Shown in pieces: positions 8,362-17,500 of a stretch of 64,000 nucleotides of DNA. Positions within the stretch are counted from its first letter, which is position 1. The number at the start of each line of letters is the position of its first letter. This stretch comes from UBA11090 sp035560555 (GTDB taxonomy: Bacteria > Spirochaetota > Spirochaetia > Treponematales > Rectinemataceae). The notes beneath the pieces were generated by a model. That model searched no databases, was not told the origin of the DNA, and saw only the letters and a list, made by a program, of their open reading frames with translations. The stretch is taken from contig DATMZF010000065.1 of the NCBI GenBank assembly GCA_035560555.1, forward strand, positions 1-64,000, written 5' to 3'. Both the position numbers and the translations under genes were made by a program.

Positions 8362-8746
8362 GCTGCGGGGTATTCAGGCATTTGTCGAAGCTTTCGCGCG
8401 AAGCGAGGTCGCCCCTTCGGAAGATCAGGCAGCCTTCCATGCCGAGAACCATGAGGACAACGCGGTCCAGAGCCTCGGAGTTCAGCGAAAGCAGGTTCCA
8501 GAGACAGTCCCTGACTCTTTCCTCGGCAGCCGTTCTGACAATGAGTTCCAGATAGCCTCCTTCGTGGAGGACGGCGGAGATCCACCCCGTTTTCTTGACG
8601 AACTCGGCGGTGTTCGTCGCTCCGGAGGCGATCGTCGGGTGGGAGGATATCCAGGCCGTGTGGAAACCCGGAATCTTGATGACCCTGCCGTCGGGCAGGA
8701 TCCACGAGGCCCCATGGGCCAGGTCGTAGAGTTTTGCGGGAGCCAT
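8348..8746 (-). CDS. Small protein of unknown function
   Basis: A 132-residue soluble protein that I do not recognise. It begins MAPAKLYDLAHGASWILPDG and shows no signal peptide or metal motif; two cysteines (CLWNLL, GCLIF) are not arranged as a zinc site. Its ATG overlaps the TGA of the pseudouridine synthase gene (ATGA), which argues for translational coupling and for this start. The conserved-looking stretch IPGFHTAWISSHPT and the phrase about residues 60-75 (GGYLELIVRTA) may help a profile search. Confidence 0.6.
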   Translation of the reverse strand: MAPAKLYDLAHGASWILPDGRVIKIPGFHTAWISSHPTIASGATNTAEFVKKTGWISAVLHEGGYLELIVRTAAEERVRDCLWNLLSLNSEALDRVVLMVLGMEGCLIFRRGDLASRESFDKCLNTPQLMPG

Positions 8747-9450
8747 CAGTGTGCCTCTCTTGCTGAAGTGTCGCGCGGCGCCGGAGCGTCGGCGTCGGAT
8801 ATCGCCGGAGCGTCGGGCCAGAGCCCGAGGAAATCTGAAAAATACGGCGGCAGGGAAGCGCGGATTGGAGGATATCCTGGGATCTCCAGCCTGCACGCCC
8901 AGAGGAGAAGATGCCTCACTCCCATCGTTTTTTTCAGGAGCCGATTCAGGGCGAAATCGCCGTACTTGTCGTCGCCGAGGATGGGATGGGCGTGCATGGC
9001 CATATGTCGCCGTATCTGATGGGTGCGCCCGCTCCCCAGTTCCAGCTCGAGAAGGGAATAGGCGGGCGCGGCATCCTGTACCGAAACGAAACGGGCGAGG
9101 CAGGTGTAGCGGGTCAGGGCGCCCAGGTACTTCCCTCCGATGGAAAGATCATCGGAATAGCTTCCCGCGTCGCGGCGTGGAGATCCAGCGCAGATAGCCC
9201 GATAGTACTTCCCAATGCCCCGTTCGCCGAGAAGGGAAGACCAGCGCGAAGCCGCGGAGGCGTTCTTGGCCAGCATCATGCAGCCGGCCGTCTCCTTGTC
9301 CAGGCGGTGGATGGGAAAGGGGCTGAAACGCAGCTCGCTTTCCACGACGGATATCACCGAACTTCCGACGCGTTCGCCCGGCTGCGCGGGCAGTCCGGCA
9401 GGCTTGTCGACGATGAGGATTTCGTCGTTCTCGAAAAGGATTGGAATCAT
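8746..9450 (-). CDS. RluA family pseudouridine synthase
   Basis: A 234-residue enzyme that isomerises uridine to pseudouridine in rRNA or tRNA. It starts with ILFENDEILIVDKPAGLPAQ and carries the catalytic motif HRLDKETAG with Asp51, then the KYYRAICAG strand and the RTHQIRRHMA motif near residue 165. There is no N-terminal S4 domain, unlike RluC and RluD, so it resembles the short RluA-type enzymes. The start at 9450 places DKPAG at the usual distance; longer in-frame starts upstream would cover the promoter. No Shine-Dalgarno sequence is present. The target site cannot be predicted. Confidence 0.88.
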   Translation of the reverse strand: MIPILFENDEILIVDKPAGLPAQPGERVGSSVISVVESELRFSPFPIHRLDKETAGCMMLAKNASAASRWSSLLGERGIGKYYRAICAGSPRRDAGSYSDDLSIGGKYLGALTRYTCLARFVSVQDAAPAYSLLELELGSGRTHQIRRHMAMHAHPILGDDKYGDFALNRLLKKTMGVRHLLLWACRLEIPGYPPIRASLPPYFSDFLGLWPDAPAISDADAPAPRDTSAREAH

Positions 9451-9458
9451 CAACGACA

Positions 9459-9488
9459 AGCGTACCGGAGATACCGGGCAATTTGCAA
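9459..9488 (-). promoter_or_regulatory. Promoter for the pseudouridine synthase gene
   Basis: On the minus strand, TTGCAA at 9488-9483, an 18-base spacer and TACGCT at 9464-9459. Only eight bases separate the -10 element from the ATG at 9450, which again suggests a leaderless message. Confidence 0.35.
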
Positions 9489-9605
9489 GCGTATAACCTA
9501 TAATTGATTGGGTATTCGAGATGGCTCGGGACAAGAGAATGGAACGGAACATATGAATAGCATCTTTTGAATAGTATTTAGCTTATATTACCTTATCTTG
9601 ACGTA

Positions 9606-9634
9606 TTGCGCATTTGATGCGGTTTTGCTACATT
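9606..9634 (+). promoter_or_regulatory. Promoter for the antiporter gene
   Basis: TTGCGC at 9606-9611, a 17-base spacer and TACATT at 9629-9634, preceded by TGC. The start would be near 9641, just before the AAGAGG ribosome binding site. Confidence 0.4.
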
Positions 9635-9652
9635 CAAAACAAGAGGCTTACC

Positions 9653-11791
9653 ATGAAAACACGTCGTTCAATCCTGCTGCTCGTGTTGTTGTTCGCCGCC
9701 GGGGCTTTCGCCTGGGCGGGAGAGGCGAAAGAGGCGGACCTCACGTCGCAGATGACCATCCTCGTGCTCCAACTCGCTGTCGTTCTGTTCGCCGTGCGGG
9801 GAGGCGGGGCCCTCGCCCAGAAGCTCAAGCTTCCCTCGGTCGTGGGGGAACTCCTAGCCGGTGTCCTCATCGGCCCCTACGCGCTCGGAGCCCTTCCCCT
9901 GCCCGGCTTTATCGATGGGCTCTTCCCGCTTTCTTCGGGATTCGCCATCAGTCCCGTGCTCTACGCGTTTTCCACCGTGGCATCCATCATACTGCTCTTC
10001 TCGTCCGGCCTTGAAACGGATATAGACATGCTCCTGCACTACTCGCTCGCGGGCGGCATCGTCGGCCTGGGCGGCGTCATCGCCTCCTTCGGCTTCGGCG
10101 CGGGCGTGGGCGCCCTCCTCATGCATCAGTCCTTCTTCTCGCCGGCCGCCATGTTCCTCGGCATCATGAGCACGGCCACCTCGGTGGGCATAACGGCGAG
10201 GATACTATCCGACCGGAAAAAGATGGATTCGCCAGAAGGCGTGACGATTCTCGCGGCGGCCGTCTTCGATGACGTCCTCGGCATCGTATGCCTGGCCGTC
10301 GTGATGGGCATCGTCGCGGCGATGACGGGCCACGCGGAGGGCGGACTTTCCACGATGAGCATCGTGGGCATCGCGCTCAAGGCCTTCGGGATATGGCTGG
10401 GGTTCACCGCCCTCGGCCTCATCTTCGGAAAGAAAATCTCCGGTCTCCTCAAAAGACTGGGCGGCCAGGCTTCCTATTCGGTGCTCGCCCTGGGCATGGC
10501 CCTCCTCCTCGCCGGCTTCTTCGAGACCCAGGGACTCGCGATGATCATCGGCGCCTACATCGTCGGCATCAGCCTCTCGAAGACGGACATCGCCTATCTC
10601 ATCCAGGACAAGACGAAGCCGCTCTACGACTTCTTCGTCCCCATATTCTTCGCCATCATGGGCATGCTCGTCGATGTCAGGCAGATACTCAACCCCGCCG
10701 TCCTCGTCTTCGGACTCGCCTACACGCTGGCCGCCGTCCTCGCGAAGGTCCTCGGCTGCGGCCTTCCCGCCCTTTTCCTGGGCTTCAACCCGAGAGGCTC
10801 GCTGCGCATCGGCATCGGCATGGTGCCCCGCGGCGAAGTGGCCCTCATCGTCGCCGGCATCGGCCTTTCGGGCGGCATCCTCGATCCCTCGATGTTCGGC
10901 GTGGCCATCCTCATGATCATGGTCACGAGCATCGTGGCGCCTCCCCTGTTCAGCGCGACCATTTCCAGCGGAGGGGCCGGAACGCGCAAGCCGGCCAAGG
11001 GTTCCAAGACCGAATCCATCAGCATCCAGCTTCCCGGCAACGAAATCACCGAGCTGGTGTCCTCCACCTTCCTCAGGGACCTGCAGCGCGAGGGCTTCTT
11101 CGTCCAGCTCATGAGCATCAGGGACGAGATCAGCCACATTCGCAAAGGCGATGTCTCCATATCCCTCGTGACGAACAAGAACGAGATAACCCTCGAAACG
11201 GCGCCCGAGGACATGTCCTTCGCCAAGGCCGCCCTCTACGAAACCCTCGTGAAGCTGGACGCGAATTTCGACAAGCTCAAGGAAATCTACGACCCGGAAA
11301 AATTCCGCACCGACATCCATGTCGAATCCGGGCGCAAGGACACGACCTTCAGACGCCTTCTCAACCCCCGCTGCGTGACGGCCTCGCTCAAGGGGATTAC
11401 CAAACGAGAAGTGATCGAGGAATTGATCGGGATGTTGGACAAGGCCGGCTATATCAAGGACAGGAACATGATCCTGGCGGATATCATGGAGCGCGAGGGC
11501 AGGATGAGCACCGGCATGGAACACGGCATAGCCCTGCCCCATGCGAGAACCTACGGCACCACGACGCAGACGCTGGCCATCGGCATCCACAAGGAAGGCA
11601 TAGACTTCGGCACGATAGACGGCACGCCGGGAAGGATCATCGCCCTGATCGCCAGCCCCGCCGACGACGAGGCGCCGCACATGCAGATTCTGGCCAGCTT
11701 AGGCGCCGTGCTGGGCGACGACGACACGAGGCGCCGCCTCATCGCCGCCGAGACCGACCAGGAAGTCTACAGTATTCTGACCAGCGGCTGA
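9653..11791 (+). CDS. CPA2-type cation/proton antiporter with C-terminal PTS EIIA domain
   Basis: A 712-residue membrane protein. Residues 1-20 look like a cleavable signal (LLLVLLFAAGAFAWAGE). Residues about 30-440 form a 12-13 segment Na+/H+ or K+/H+ exchanger of the CPA2 group (KLKLPSVVGELLAGVLIGPY; ATSVGITARIL; DVLGIVCLAV). A linker of about 100 residues follows. The last 150 residues are a PTS EIIA type-2 domain with GIALPHART, where His630 is the expected phosphorylation site. In PTS-Ntr systems such a domain accepts phosphate from NPr, so ion exchange may be tied to the phosphorylation state of the PTS. The AAGAGG site supports ATG 9653. It converges with the EamA gene four bases away. 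Confidence 0.87.
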   Translation: MKTRRSILLLVLLFAAGAFAWAGEAKEADLTSQMTILVLQLAVVLFAVRGGGALAQKLKLPSVVGELLAGVLIGPYALGALPLPGFIDGLFPLSSGFAISPVLYAFSTVASIILLFSSGLETDIDMLLHYSLAGGIVGLGGVIASFGFGAGVGALLMHQSFFSPAAMFLGIMSTATSVGITARILSDRKKMDSPEGVTILAAAVFDDVLGIVCLAVVMGIVAAMTGHAEGGLSTMSIVGIALKAFGIWLGFTALGLIFGKKISGLLKRLGGQASYSVLALGMALLLAGFFETQGLAMIIGAYIVGISLSKTDIAYLIQDKTKPLYDFFVPIFFAIMGMLVDVRQILNPAVLVFGLAYTLAAVLAKVLGCGLPALFLGFNPRGSLRIGIGMVPRGEVALIVAGIGLSGGILDPSMFGVAILMIMVTSIVAPPLFSATISSGGAGTRKPAKGSKTESISIQLPGNEITELVSSTFLRDLQREGFFVQLMSIRDEISHIRKGDVSISLVTNKNEITLETAPEDMSFAKAALYETLVKLDANFDKLKEIYDPEKFRTDIHVESGRKDTTFRRLLNPRCVTASLKGITKREVIEELIGMLDKAGYIKDRNMILADIMEREGRMSTGMEHGIALPHARTYGTTTQTLAIGIHKEGIDFGTIDGTPGRIIALIASPADDEAPHMQILASLGAVLGDDDTRRRLIAAETDQEVYSILTSG

Positions 11792-11795
11792 GATT

Positions 11796-12659
11796 CTATT
11801 TCGAGGTCGCCAAATAGACTCCCGCTATCGCGGCAAGACCTCCCGCCAGCTGGAGTGGGGCGAGCCGCTCGCCCAGTATGAAAAACGAGGCGACGACGGA
11901 CACGACGGGGACGAGGTTGATGAAAACGCTCGAGCGGCTCGTCCCCAGCTCGTCCAGCACGATGACATAAAGCCAGTAGCCGACCGCCGAGGCGAGGACG
12001 CCGAGAAAAAGCACATTCATCACCAGAGGGAATGAGAATCGAATGTCGTTTTGTCCTTCGGCGAGCGCGAAGGGTATGCAGCCTATCATTCCGAAGAATA
12101 TCTGCCAAAACGTGATGGTGAGAAGCGAATACTTACCCGCTATCGGTTTGGTGATGAAGGTGTAAGCCACCCAGGAAATAGCCGCCCCGACCATGAACAG
12201 GTATCCGGCGGGCGAAGACTTCGCCGCCTCCGAGCGTATGACGATGAGGGCGACGCCCACGAACGACAACGCTATTCCGGCGGCCACCATAAAACTGATC
12301 TTTCTGCGGAAGAACAGCATGTCGATGAGCAGGGTAAGGATGGGAATCGTCCCCACGATGATGGATGATTCGGAGGCCGAGAGCCTCATGATCCCATTGT
12401 TCTCGAAAAAGAAATAGAGGGAGACGCCCACGAAGCCGCTGGCGGCTATCAGCGGCGCATCCTTCCAGCCTATGGACAGCGTGGTTTTCGTCATCCACGC
12501 TATCGGCGGCAGCAAGAGCGTGGCTACGACGAAGCGCATGAGCGCCAAGGTCATCGGCCGGAGTTCGTCGACGATCACCTTCGTCGAGAGAAAGGTCAAA
12601 CCCCAGATTATGGCCACGGCCACGCCGGCCAGGGGGGCAAGAGAGCTTTTTTTCTTCAT
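11796..12659 (-). CDS. EamA/DMT family permease
   Basis: A 287-residue inner-membrane protein with ten hydrophobic segments made of two EamA repeats (first ending near residue 135, second from about 150). Features include IIWGLTFLSTKVIVDELRP near the N-terminus, SLYFFFENNGIMRLSASESS and the second-repeat counterpart GYWLYVIVLDELGTSRSSVF. The drug/metabolite transporter superfamily exports amino acids, nucleotide sugars or other small metabolites; the substrate here is unknown. The ATG at 12659 has no Shine-Dalgarno sequence and lies eight bases after a -10 element. It is divergent from hutH. Confidence 0.88.
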   Translation of the reverse strand: MKKKSSLAPLAGVAVAIIWGLTFLSTKVIVDELRPMTLALMRFVVATLLLPPIAWMTKTTLSIGWKDAPLIAASGFVGVSLYFFFENNGIMRLSASESSIIVGTIPILTLLIDMLFFRRKISFMVAAGIALSFVGVALIVIRSEAAKSSPAGYLFMVGAAISWVAYTFITKPIAGKYSLLTITFWQIFFGMIGCIPFALAEGQNDIRFSFPLVMNVLFLGVLASAVGYWLYVIVLDELGTSRSSVFINLVPVVSVVASFFILGERLAPLQLAGGLAAIAGVYLATSK

Positions 12660-12667
12660 TGCGCTAC

Positions 12668-12696
12668 TGTATATCCCCGCGGTCGCCCTCTGTCCA
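12668..12696 (-). promoter_or_regulatory. Promoter for the EamA permease gene
   Basis: On the minus strand, TGGACA at 12696-12691, a 17-base spacer and TATACA at 12673-12668. Eight bases later comes the ATG, without a ribosome binding site. Confidence 0.45.
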
Positions 12697-12739
12697 GGCC
12701 TCGGTCGCTCATTCCAGCCTGTCCGCGCAGGGGTTTTCA

Positions 12740-12748
12740 TGCTATAAT
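12740..12748 (+). promoter_or_regulatory. Extended -10 promoter of hutH
   Basis: TGC directly followed by a perfect TATAAT (12743-12748). No good -35 is present, as expected for an extended -10 promoter. The ATG at 12755 lies where transcription should start, so the message is predicted to be leaderless. Confidence 0.55.
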
Positions 12749-12754
12749 CCTCCC

Positions 12755-14353
12755 ATGGACGAAGTACGACTGGACGGCTGTTCCCTCACCCTCGAGCAAC
12801 TCGTGGCGATCTCCCGTGGCGGCGCGAAAGTGCGCCTCGACGAAGACGCGATCGTTCGGATGCGGGCATCGCGGGCTGTCGTGGAACGCTGCGTAGAAGA
12901 GCAGCTCGTGCGCTACGGCATCACCACGGGATTCGGCAAATTCTGCAATGTGGTCATTTCCAAAGAAGACAATACGATTCTCCAGAAAAATCTGATCATG
13001 AGCCATGCCTGCGGGCAGGGTTCTCCCCTGCCCATACAGACGGTGCGAGCCATGATGACGCTCAGGGCCAACGCCCTGGCCGTCGGCAATTCCGGCATCA
13101 GGCCCAAGGTGGTGCGGCATCTCATCGACATGATCAACGCCGACATCGTTCCCGTGGTGCCCGAAAAAGGCTCGCTCGGCGCCTCGGGCGACCTCGCTCC
13201 CCTCGCCCACATGGCGCTCGTCCTCATCGGTATGGGCGAAGCCTTCTACAAGGGCGAACGCATGCCCGGCATCAAGGCGCTGGCGCTCGGCGGCCTCCAC
13301 CCGGTGAGCCTCGAAGCCAAGGAAGGCCTCGCCCTCATCAATGGAACGCAGGCTATGACGGCCGTAGGCGCGCTCGCCGTCTACGACGCGGTCAATCTGT
13401 ATAAAACCGCTTCCATCGCGTCGGCGCTCAGTTTTCAGGCACTCAGGGGCATCGTCGACGCCTTTGACCCGCGCATTCACGAACTGAGGCGCCAGAACGG
13501 GCAGATACGCTGCGCCGCGGACATGAGGCGCCTCGTCGAGGATTCGGCCCTGACCACGAGACAGGGTGAACAGCGCGTCCAGGACGCCTATGTTCTTCGC
13601 TGCATACCTCAGGTCCACGGCGCGAGTCTCGAAGCCATCGGCTATGTCCAGACCATCGTCGAAAACGAACTCAACGCCGTCACGGACAATCCGCTCATAT
13701 TTCCCAATCCGGCCGAGGGCTCCGAAACCCCCGGCGCCGTCGCGGGAAAGGGGTCGGGCGCCAATTCTGGCGACCCCGGCGACATCATCTCCGGCGGAAA
13801 CTTCCACGGCCAGCCCATCGCCCTCGCCATGGATTTCCTCGCCATCGCCTGCGCCGAACTGGCCAACATAGGCGAGAGGCGGATCGAACGCCTCGTCAAC
13901 CCCGCCCTCTCCGAGGGATTGCCCGCCTTCCTCACGACTTCGGGAGGCATCAACTCGGGGTTCATGATAGTCCAGTACGCGGCGGCCGCCCTCGTATCGG
14001 AAAACAAGGTGCTCGCCCATCCCGCTAGCGTCGATTCCATCCCCTCCAGCGCCAACCAGGAAGACCATGTCTCGATGGGAACCATAGCTGCCCGCAAGGC
14101 CGGCTCCATCGTGGAAAACGCCCAACGCGTCATCGCCATGGAGCTATCGTCGGCCTGCCAGGCCCTCGACCTGCGCGCCATACAGATGGGCATCCCTACC
14201 ATCGAGCCGCGGCTCTCCCCCAGGACGGCCGGCGCATACGCCGTGGTCCGTTCCGCTGTCGCGCGCCTCGACGGCGACAGGGTGATGTACCCCGATCTCG
14301 ACGCCGTCTACAGGCTCGTCGCCGACGGCGTCATCGCCGATTGCTGGGAGTAG
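12755..14353 (+). CDS. hutH: Histidine ammonia-lyase
   Basis: A 532-residue cytoplasmic enzyme that deaminates L-histidine to trans-urocanate and ammonia, the first step of histidine breakdown. The Ala143-Ser144-Gly145 triad in GSLGASGDLAPLAHMA forms the MIO electrophile. Other family marks are YGITTGFGKF near residue 53, NGTQAMTAVGALAVYDA, QDAYVLRCIPQVHGAS and NEDHVSMG-like NQEDHVSMGTIAARKA. Residues about 325-345 contain a small Gly-rich insertion (TPGAVAGKGSGANSGDPGD) not usual in HutH. No Shine-Dalgarno sequence precedes the ATG. A long imperfect hairpin follows the stop. PEPCK and hutI lie downstream in the same direction. Confidence 0.95.
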   Translation: MDEVRLDGCSLTLEQLVAISRGGAKVRLDEDAIVRMRASRAVVERCVEEQLVRYGITTGFGKFCNVVISKEDNTILQKNLIMSHACGQGSPLPIQTVRAMMTLRANALAVGNSGIRPKVVRHLIDMINADIVPVVPEKGSLGASGDLAPLAHMALVLIGMGEAFYKGERMPGIKALALGGLHPVSLEAKEGLALINGTQAMTAVGALAVYDAVNLYKTASIASALSFQALRGIVDAFDPRIHELRRQNGQIRCAADMRRLVEDSALTTRQGEQRVQDAYVLRCIPQVHGASLEAIGYVQTIVENELNAVTDNPLIFPNPAEGSETPGAVAGKGSGANSGDPGDIISGGNFHGQPIALAMDFLAIACAELANIGERRIERLVNPALSEGLPAFLTTSGGINSGFMIVQYAAAALVSENKVLAHPASVDSIPSSANQEDHVSMGTIAARKAGSIVENAQRVIAMELSSACQALDLRAIQMGIPTIEPRLSPRTAGAYAVVRSAVARLDGDRVMYPDLDAVYRLVADGVIADCWE

Positions 14354-14358
14354 AGATT

Positions 14359-14423
14359 CTTGGCGCCTCATGGGTCTTTTCCCGCGGCGCTCCGCGCGAA
14401 ACGCCGACGCGGGATTCGCCAAG
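14359..14423 (+). repeat. Long imperfect hairpin after hutH
   Basis: An outer stem CTTGGCG/CGCCAAG (14359-14365 with 14417-14423) encloses an inner stem TCCCGCG/CGCGGGA (14380-14386 with 14408-14414). It starts five bases after the hutH stop and ends before the PEPCK promoter. There is no T-run, so it may be a weak terminator or an mRNA-stabilising structure. Confidence 0.5.
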
Positions 14424-14434
14424 CCTATTCAGTT

Positions 14435-14463
14435 TTGAAAAACCTCCCCAGTAGCACTATATT
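14435..14463 (+). promoter_or_regulatory. Promoter for the PPi-PEPCK gene
   Basis: TTGAAA at 14435-14440, a 17-base spacer and TATATT at 14458-14463. The leader is about 40 bases and contains GGAGG before the TTG start. Confidence 0.55.
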
Positions 14464-14510
14464 TTGATTTACGCTATTCTTTTTGCACTCTCACTCTCCG
14501 GAGGACCACA

Positions 14511-17500
14511 TTGTCGGTAAAACGAGATTTCGGACTGCGCCTCAACAGGCTTTCGCCGCAGGAACGAGGAAAACTAATTTCCTATATAAATATCAAGCTT
14601 TCGAGCCTGGGACTTCCCGTTTACACCAAGGAAGGCACGGGCTTCGTGGAACTCGCCTCTGACATGCTCGAGAGCTTCAGGCAGAAGGACAGGCTGCTCG
14701 CGGGCTACCTTCCCCCCGTGGACAGGCGAATACAGGACTTTCTCGATTCCTATCTGGGTGACCTGGGATTGGCCAGAATACCGACCCTGCCCTCGACGAC
14801 GCTCGTCCTGGACCGCTACGGCATGGCGAGGGAGATATCCCTCCCGCCTGGCGGCCACAAGCACGTATCGCCCACGCTGACCTCCTACCGCGTCCGCAAC
14901 GGCGTGCTCCACAATCCAGCCAGCGACAAGCGCACGACAGAAGGCGTTTTCCACATCGCCGAGGGCGGTCTGCCCATCCCTCCCGACAAGAAAGCCGTCC
15001 CCAAGATCGTCTTCGCCCGACTTCTCGAAGCCGCCTTCAACCCGCCGGCCGAGATGCTGGAGATTCCCTTCACCGCCGACGAAGGCGAAAAAGCAAGGAC
15101 TATGCTATCGCTGCTGATGCGCCCCGTCGTCCGGCCTGAAGTCCACGGTTACTGCGAAGAACGCTCGATGGAAGTCCGCTTTTTCGCCCCCGGCTCCCTG
15201 GCCGCCAGCCTGGACTTCGTGGAGAGCATCTTCGGCAATTCCGGCGATCCCCTGATCCCCGACAACGACGCCGCCCTCGACCCCCTTAGGTGGAGCGGCA
15301 CCACGGGTTTAATCATACTCGCCACTCATCTCGCCACCGTCCTGAAAAAGGATCTCGGCCTGCCCCATTGGGACAAGGCCACCGAACGCCAGCGGCGCGA
15401 CGGCATGTGCTGGACCGAGCCGACGGAACGGTACAACGACGGCAAGCCTTTCAAGCTCTGCGCCCGCGATGCCCGCGGCGTCATCGTGTCCATCATCGCC
15501 GACAATTATTTCGGCTACTCGAAAAAGGAAATCAAGGCCCAGATATCCTACTCGGCCAACCTCCTCGGGCTCGCCGAAGAGGAACACTCGGGCGGAGCCC
15601 TGGTATTCCCCTCCTACAACCACGGCACCCGTTTCGTTCCCGACACGAACCTGAATTCCCGCGGCCACAACATCCAGAACGTATTCGAGCTGATGAAGGG
15701 CAGGATTGAGGAAAAATCAGAGGGCTACGCCGTCGATCTCACCTATCCCAACATCATCTACGTGCCCGAAAACGCCTACATATCCCTCGAGGACCAGAAA
15801 GCCCACTGGTCTTGGGAAGGCAAGGAACAGGAGCTGAGGATCCTCCCCGGCGAAGTGTACGTGCATCCCACGGGCTATCGCATCCATATGGAGCGCCATC
15901 CAGGCTCGGGGGCCTGGAGGCTGATAGGAACGACGGCGGAAGGTCTGCTCTGCCACAAACCCTGCACGGTGTCGGGCGGGGGAAAATCGGAGATAGCCAA
16001 GTCGATCACCGACGCCATAACCTATTCACCCATCACCATCGCCGATTTTCACGAGGATATGAAGGCGGTGAAAGCCATCATCGAAAAGGACTATGGCAAT
16101 CGATTCAAGGATGAGGACGAGAACCACGGCAAGGATTCCCGCCATATGTTCTCGCCGCAGCGTTCTCTCGGATCGGTGATCAAGCTTCTTTCGCCGTCGC
16201 CCCTCTACAAGGATGAATACAACGCCTGGCTGAAGTCCCTCCCCGAACGGATCAAGAGCCTCGTGTTCCTCGTCAAGCGCTTCTACACCCCCGATTGGGG
16301 CAATGACTGGATGTCGCATTTTTCCGTGGACGTCGTCAACGGCACCACCGGCAACATTCTGAAGTTCGAGGACAGACCGGTGCTCGGTTCCTACCTGCGC
16401 GTGGGCAGGGATCCCAATGGCCTGCGAAGGACCTTCAAGCTGCGGCAGGACTATATGCCCGCGGAAAAGCTGCAGTGGGAGGATGATATAACCGCTTCCG
16501 TCGTCGTCCCCACGAAGGCGTTGAGGAATCTGCCCGCCTGGGCAGAACGCTATTTGAGCCTCAAGTTCTGCAGGAACGTTGAGGCCAGGTTCTTCCAGAG
16601 GCCAGACGACGCCGTCATCCGCGGCTACGACAAACAAGCCGAGAAGGACATGTCCCGCCAGGATAATTTCATAAGCAACTTTGAGCCGCTGATGAGGACG
16701 CAGGCGTCCAAGTTCATAGAAAAAACCGTGCAGTTTTCCGAATATACCGACACCATGCGCTACTTCATCGAGGCGGCCGCCGCCGATCCCCATTTCGAGT
16801 ACTTCGTGGCATCGGACAACCCGAGGCTCGTGAACGGCTCCCCGTCCAAGAATCCCCGCTATCTCCAGCTCGACCCGAACTATACGAATCCCCAGGCGCG
16901 CTATCTCGCCGACCTAGGGCCGAGGCTCTACCGCAGGGTGAACGTTGAAAAGCCCCTTCTCCACCCGGTGGGAGCCGTGCTTCCCGGCCGAAGGAACAAT
17001 CCCGCCGACCCCAAGGCCGGAATTCGGCCTCTCGCCGTCTACGGCCCCATACACTACCAGGATCTGCCCGAGCTTTTCATGGACTTCGTCTGCTCGCTCA
17101 CCGGAAAGAGCCCCTCCACGACGGGAGCGGGAAGCGAGGGAGCGCTCACGAAAGGTCCCTTCAACCCTCTCGTGCCGACGACCGACCTCAACAACGCCCT
17201 ACTCGCGTTCATTCTGACGGGATACGCCGGCTTCACGACGGCCGCCGGCTACATCGGCCGACGATATAAAGTGGATCACGACATCTCCCTCCTCATACCC
17301 GAACTTTGGGCGCGCCTCTCACCGGAGGAGCGCGACCCCGAATTCCTGAAGGAACACGGCTACCTCGAACGCGTGGAGGATTTCCATTACGAGGGAAGAA
17401 TGATCCCCGCTTCACGCCTGGGCTGGAGAATTACGCCTCTCTTCGCGGCGACCTATCTGGGGAGGCTTTTCGATACGCCGGCATCGGTCTTCCCCGAGGA

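Noticed and set aside
10205..11680. A 491-codon minus-strand frame opposite the antiporter
   Set aside because: Antisense shadow; the antiporter-EIIA reading has clear domains and this frame has none.
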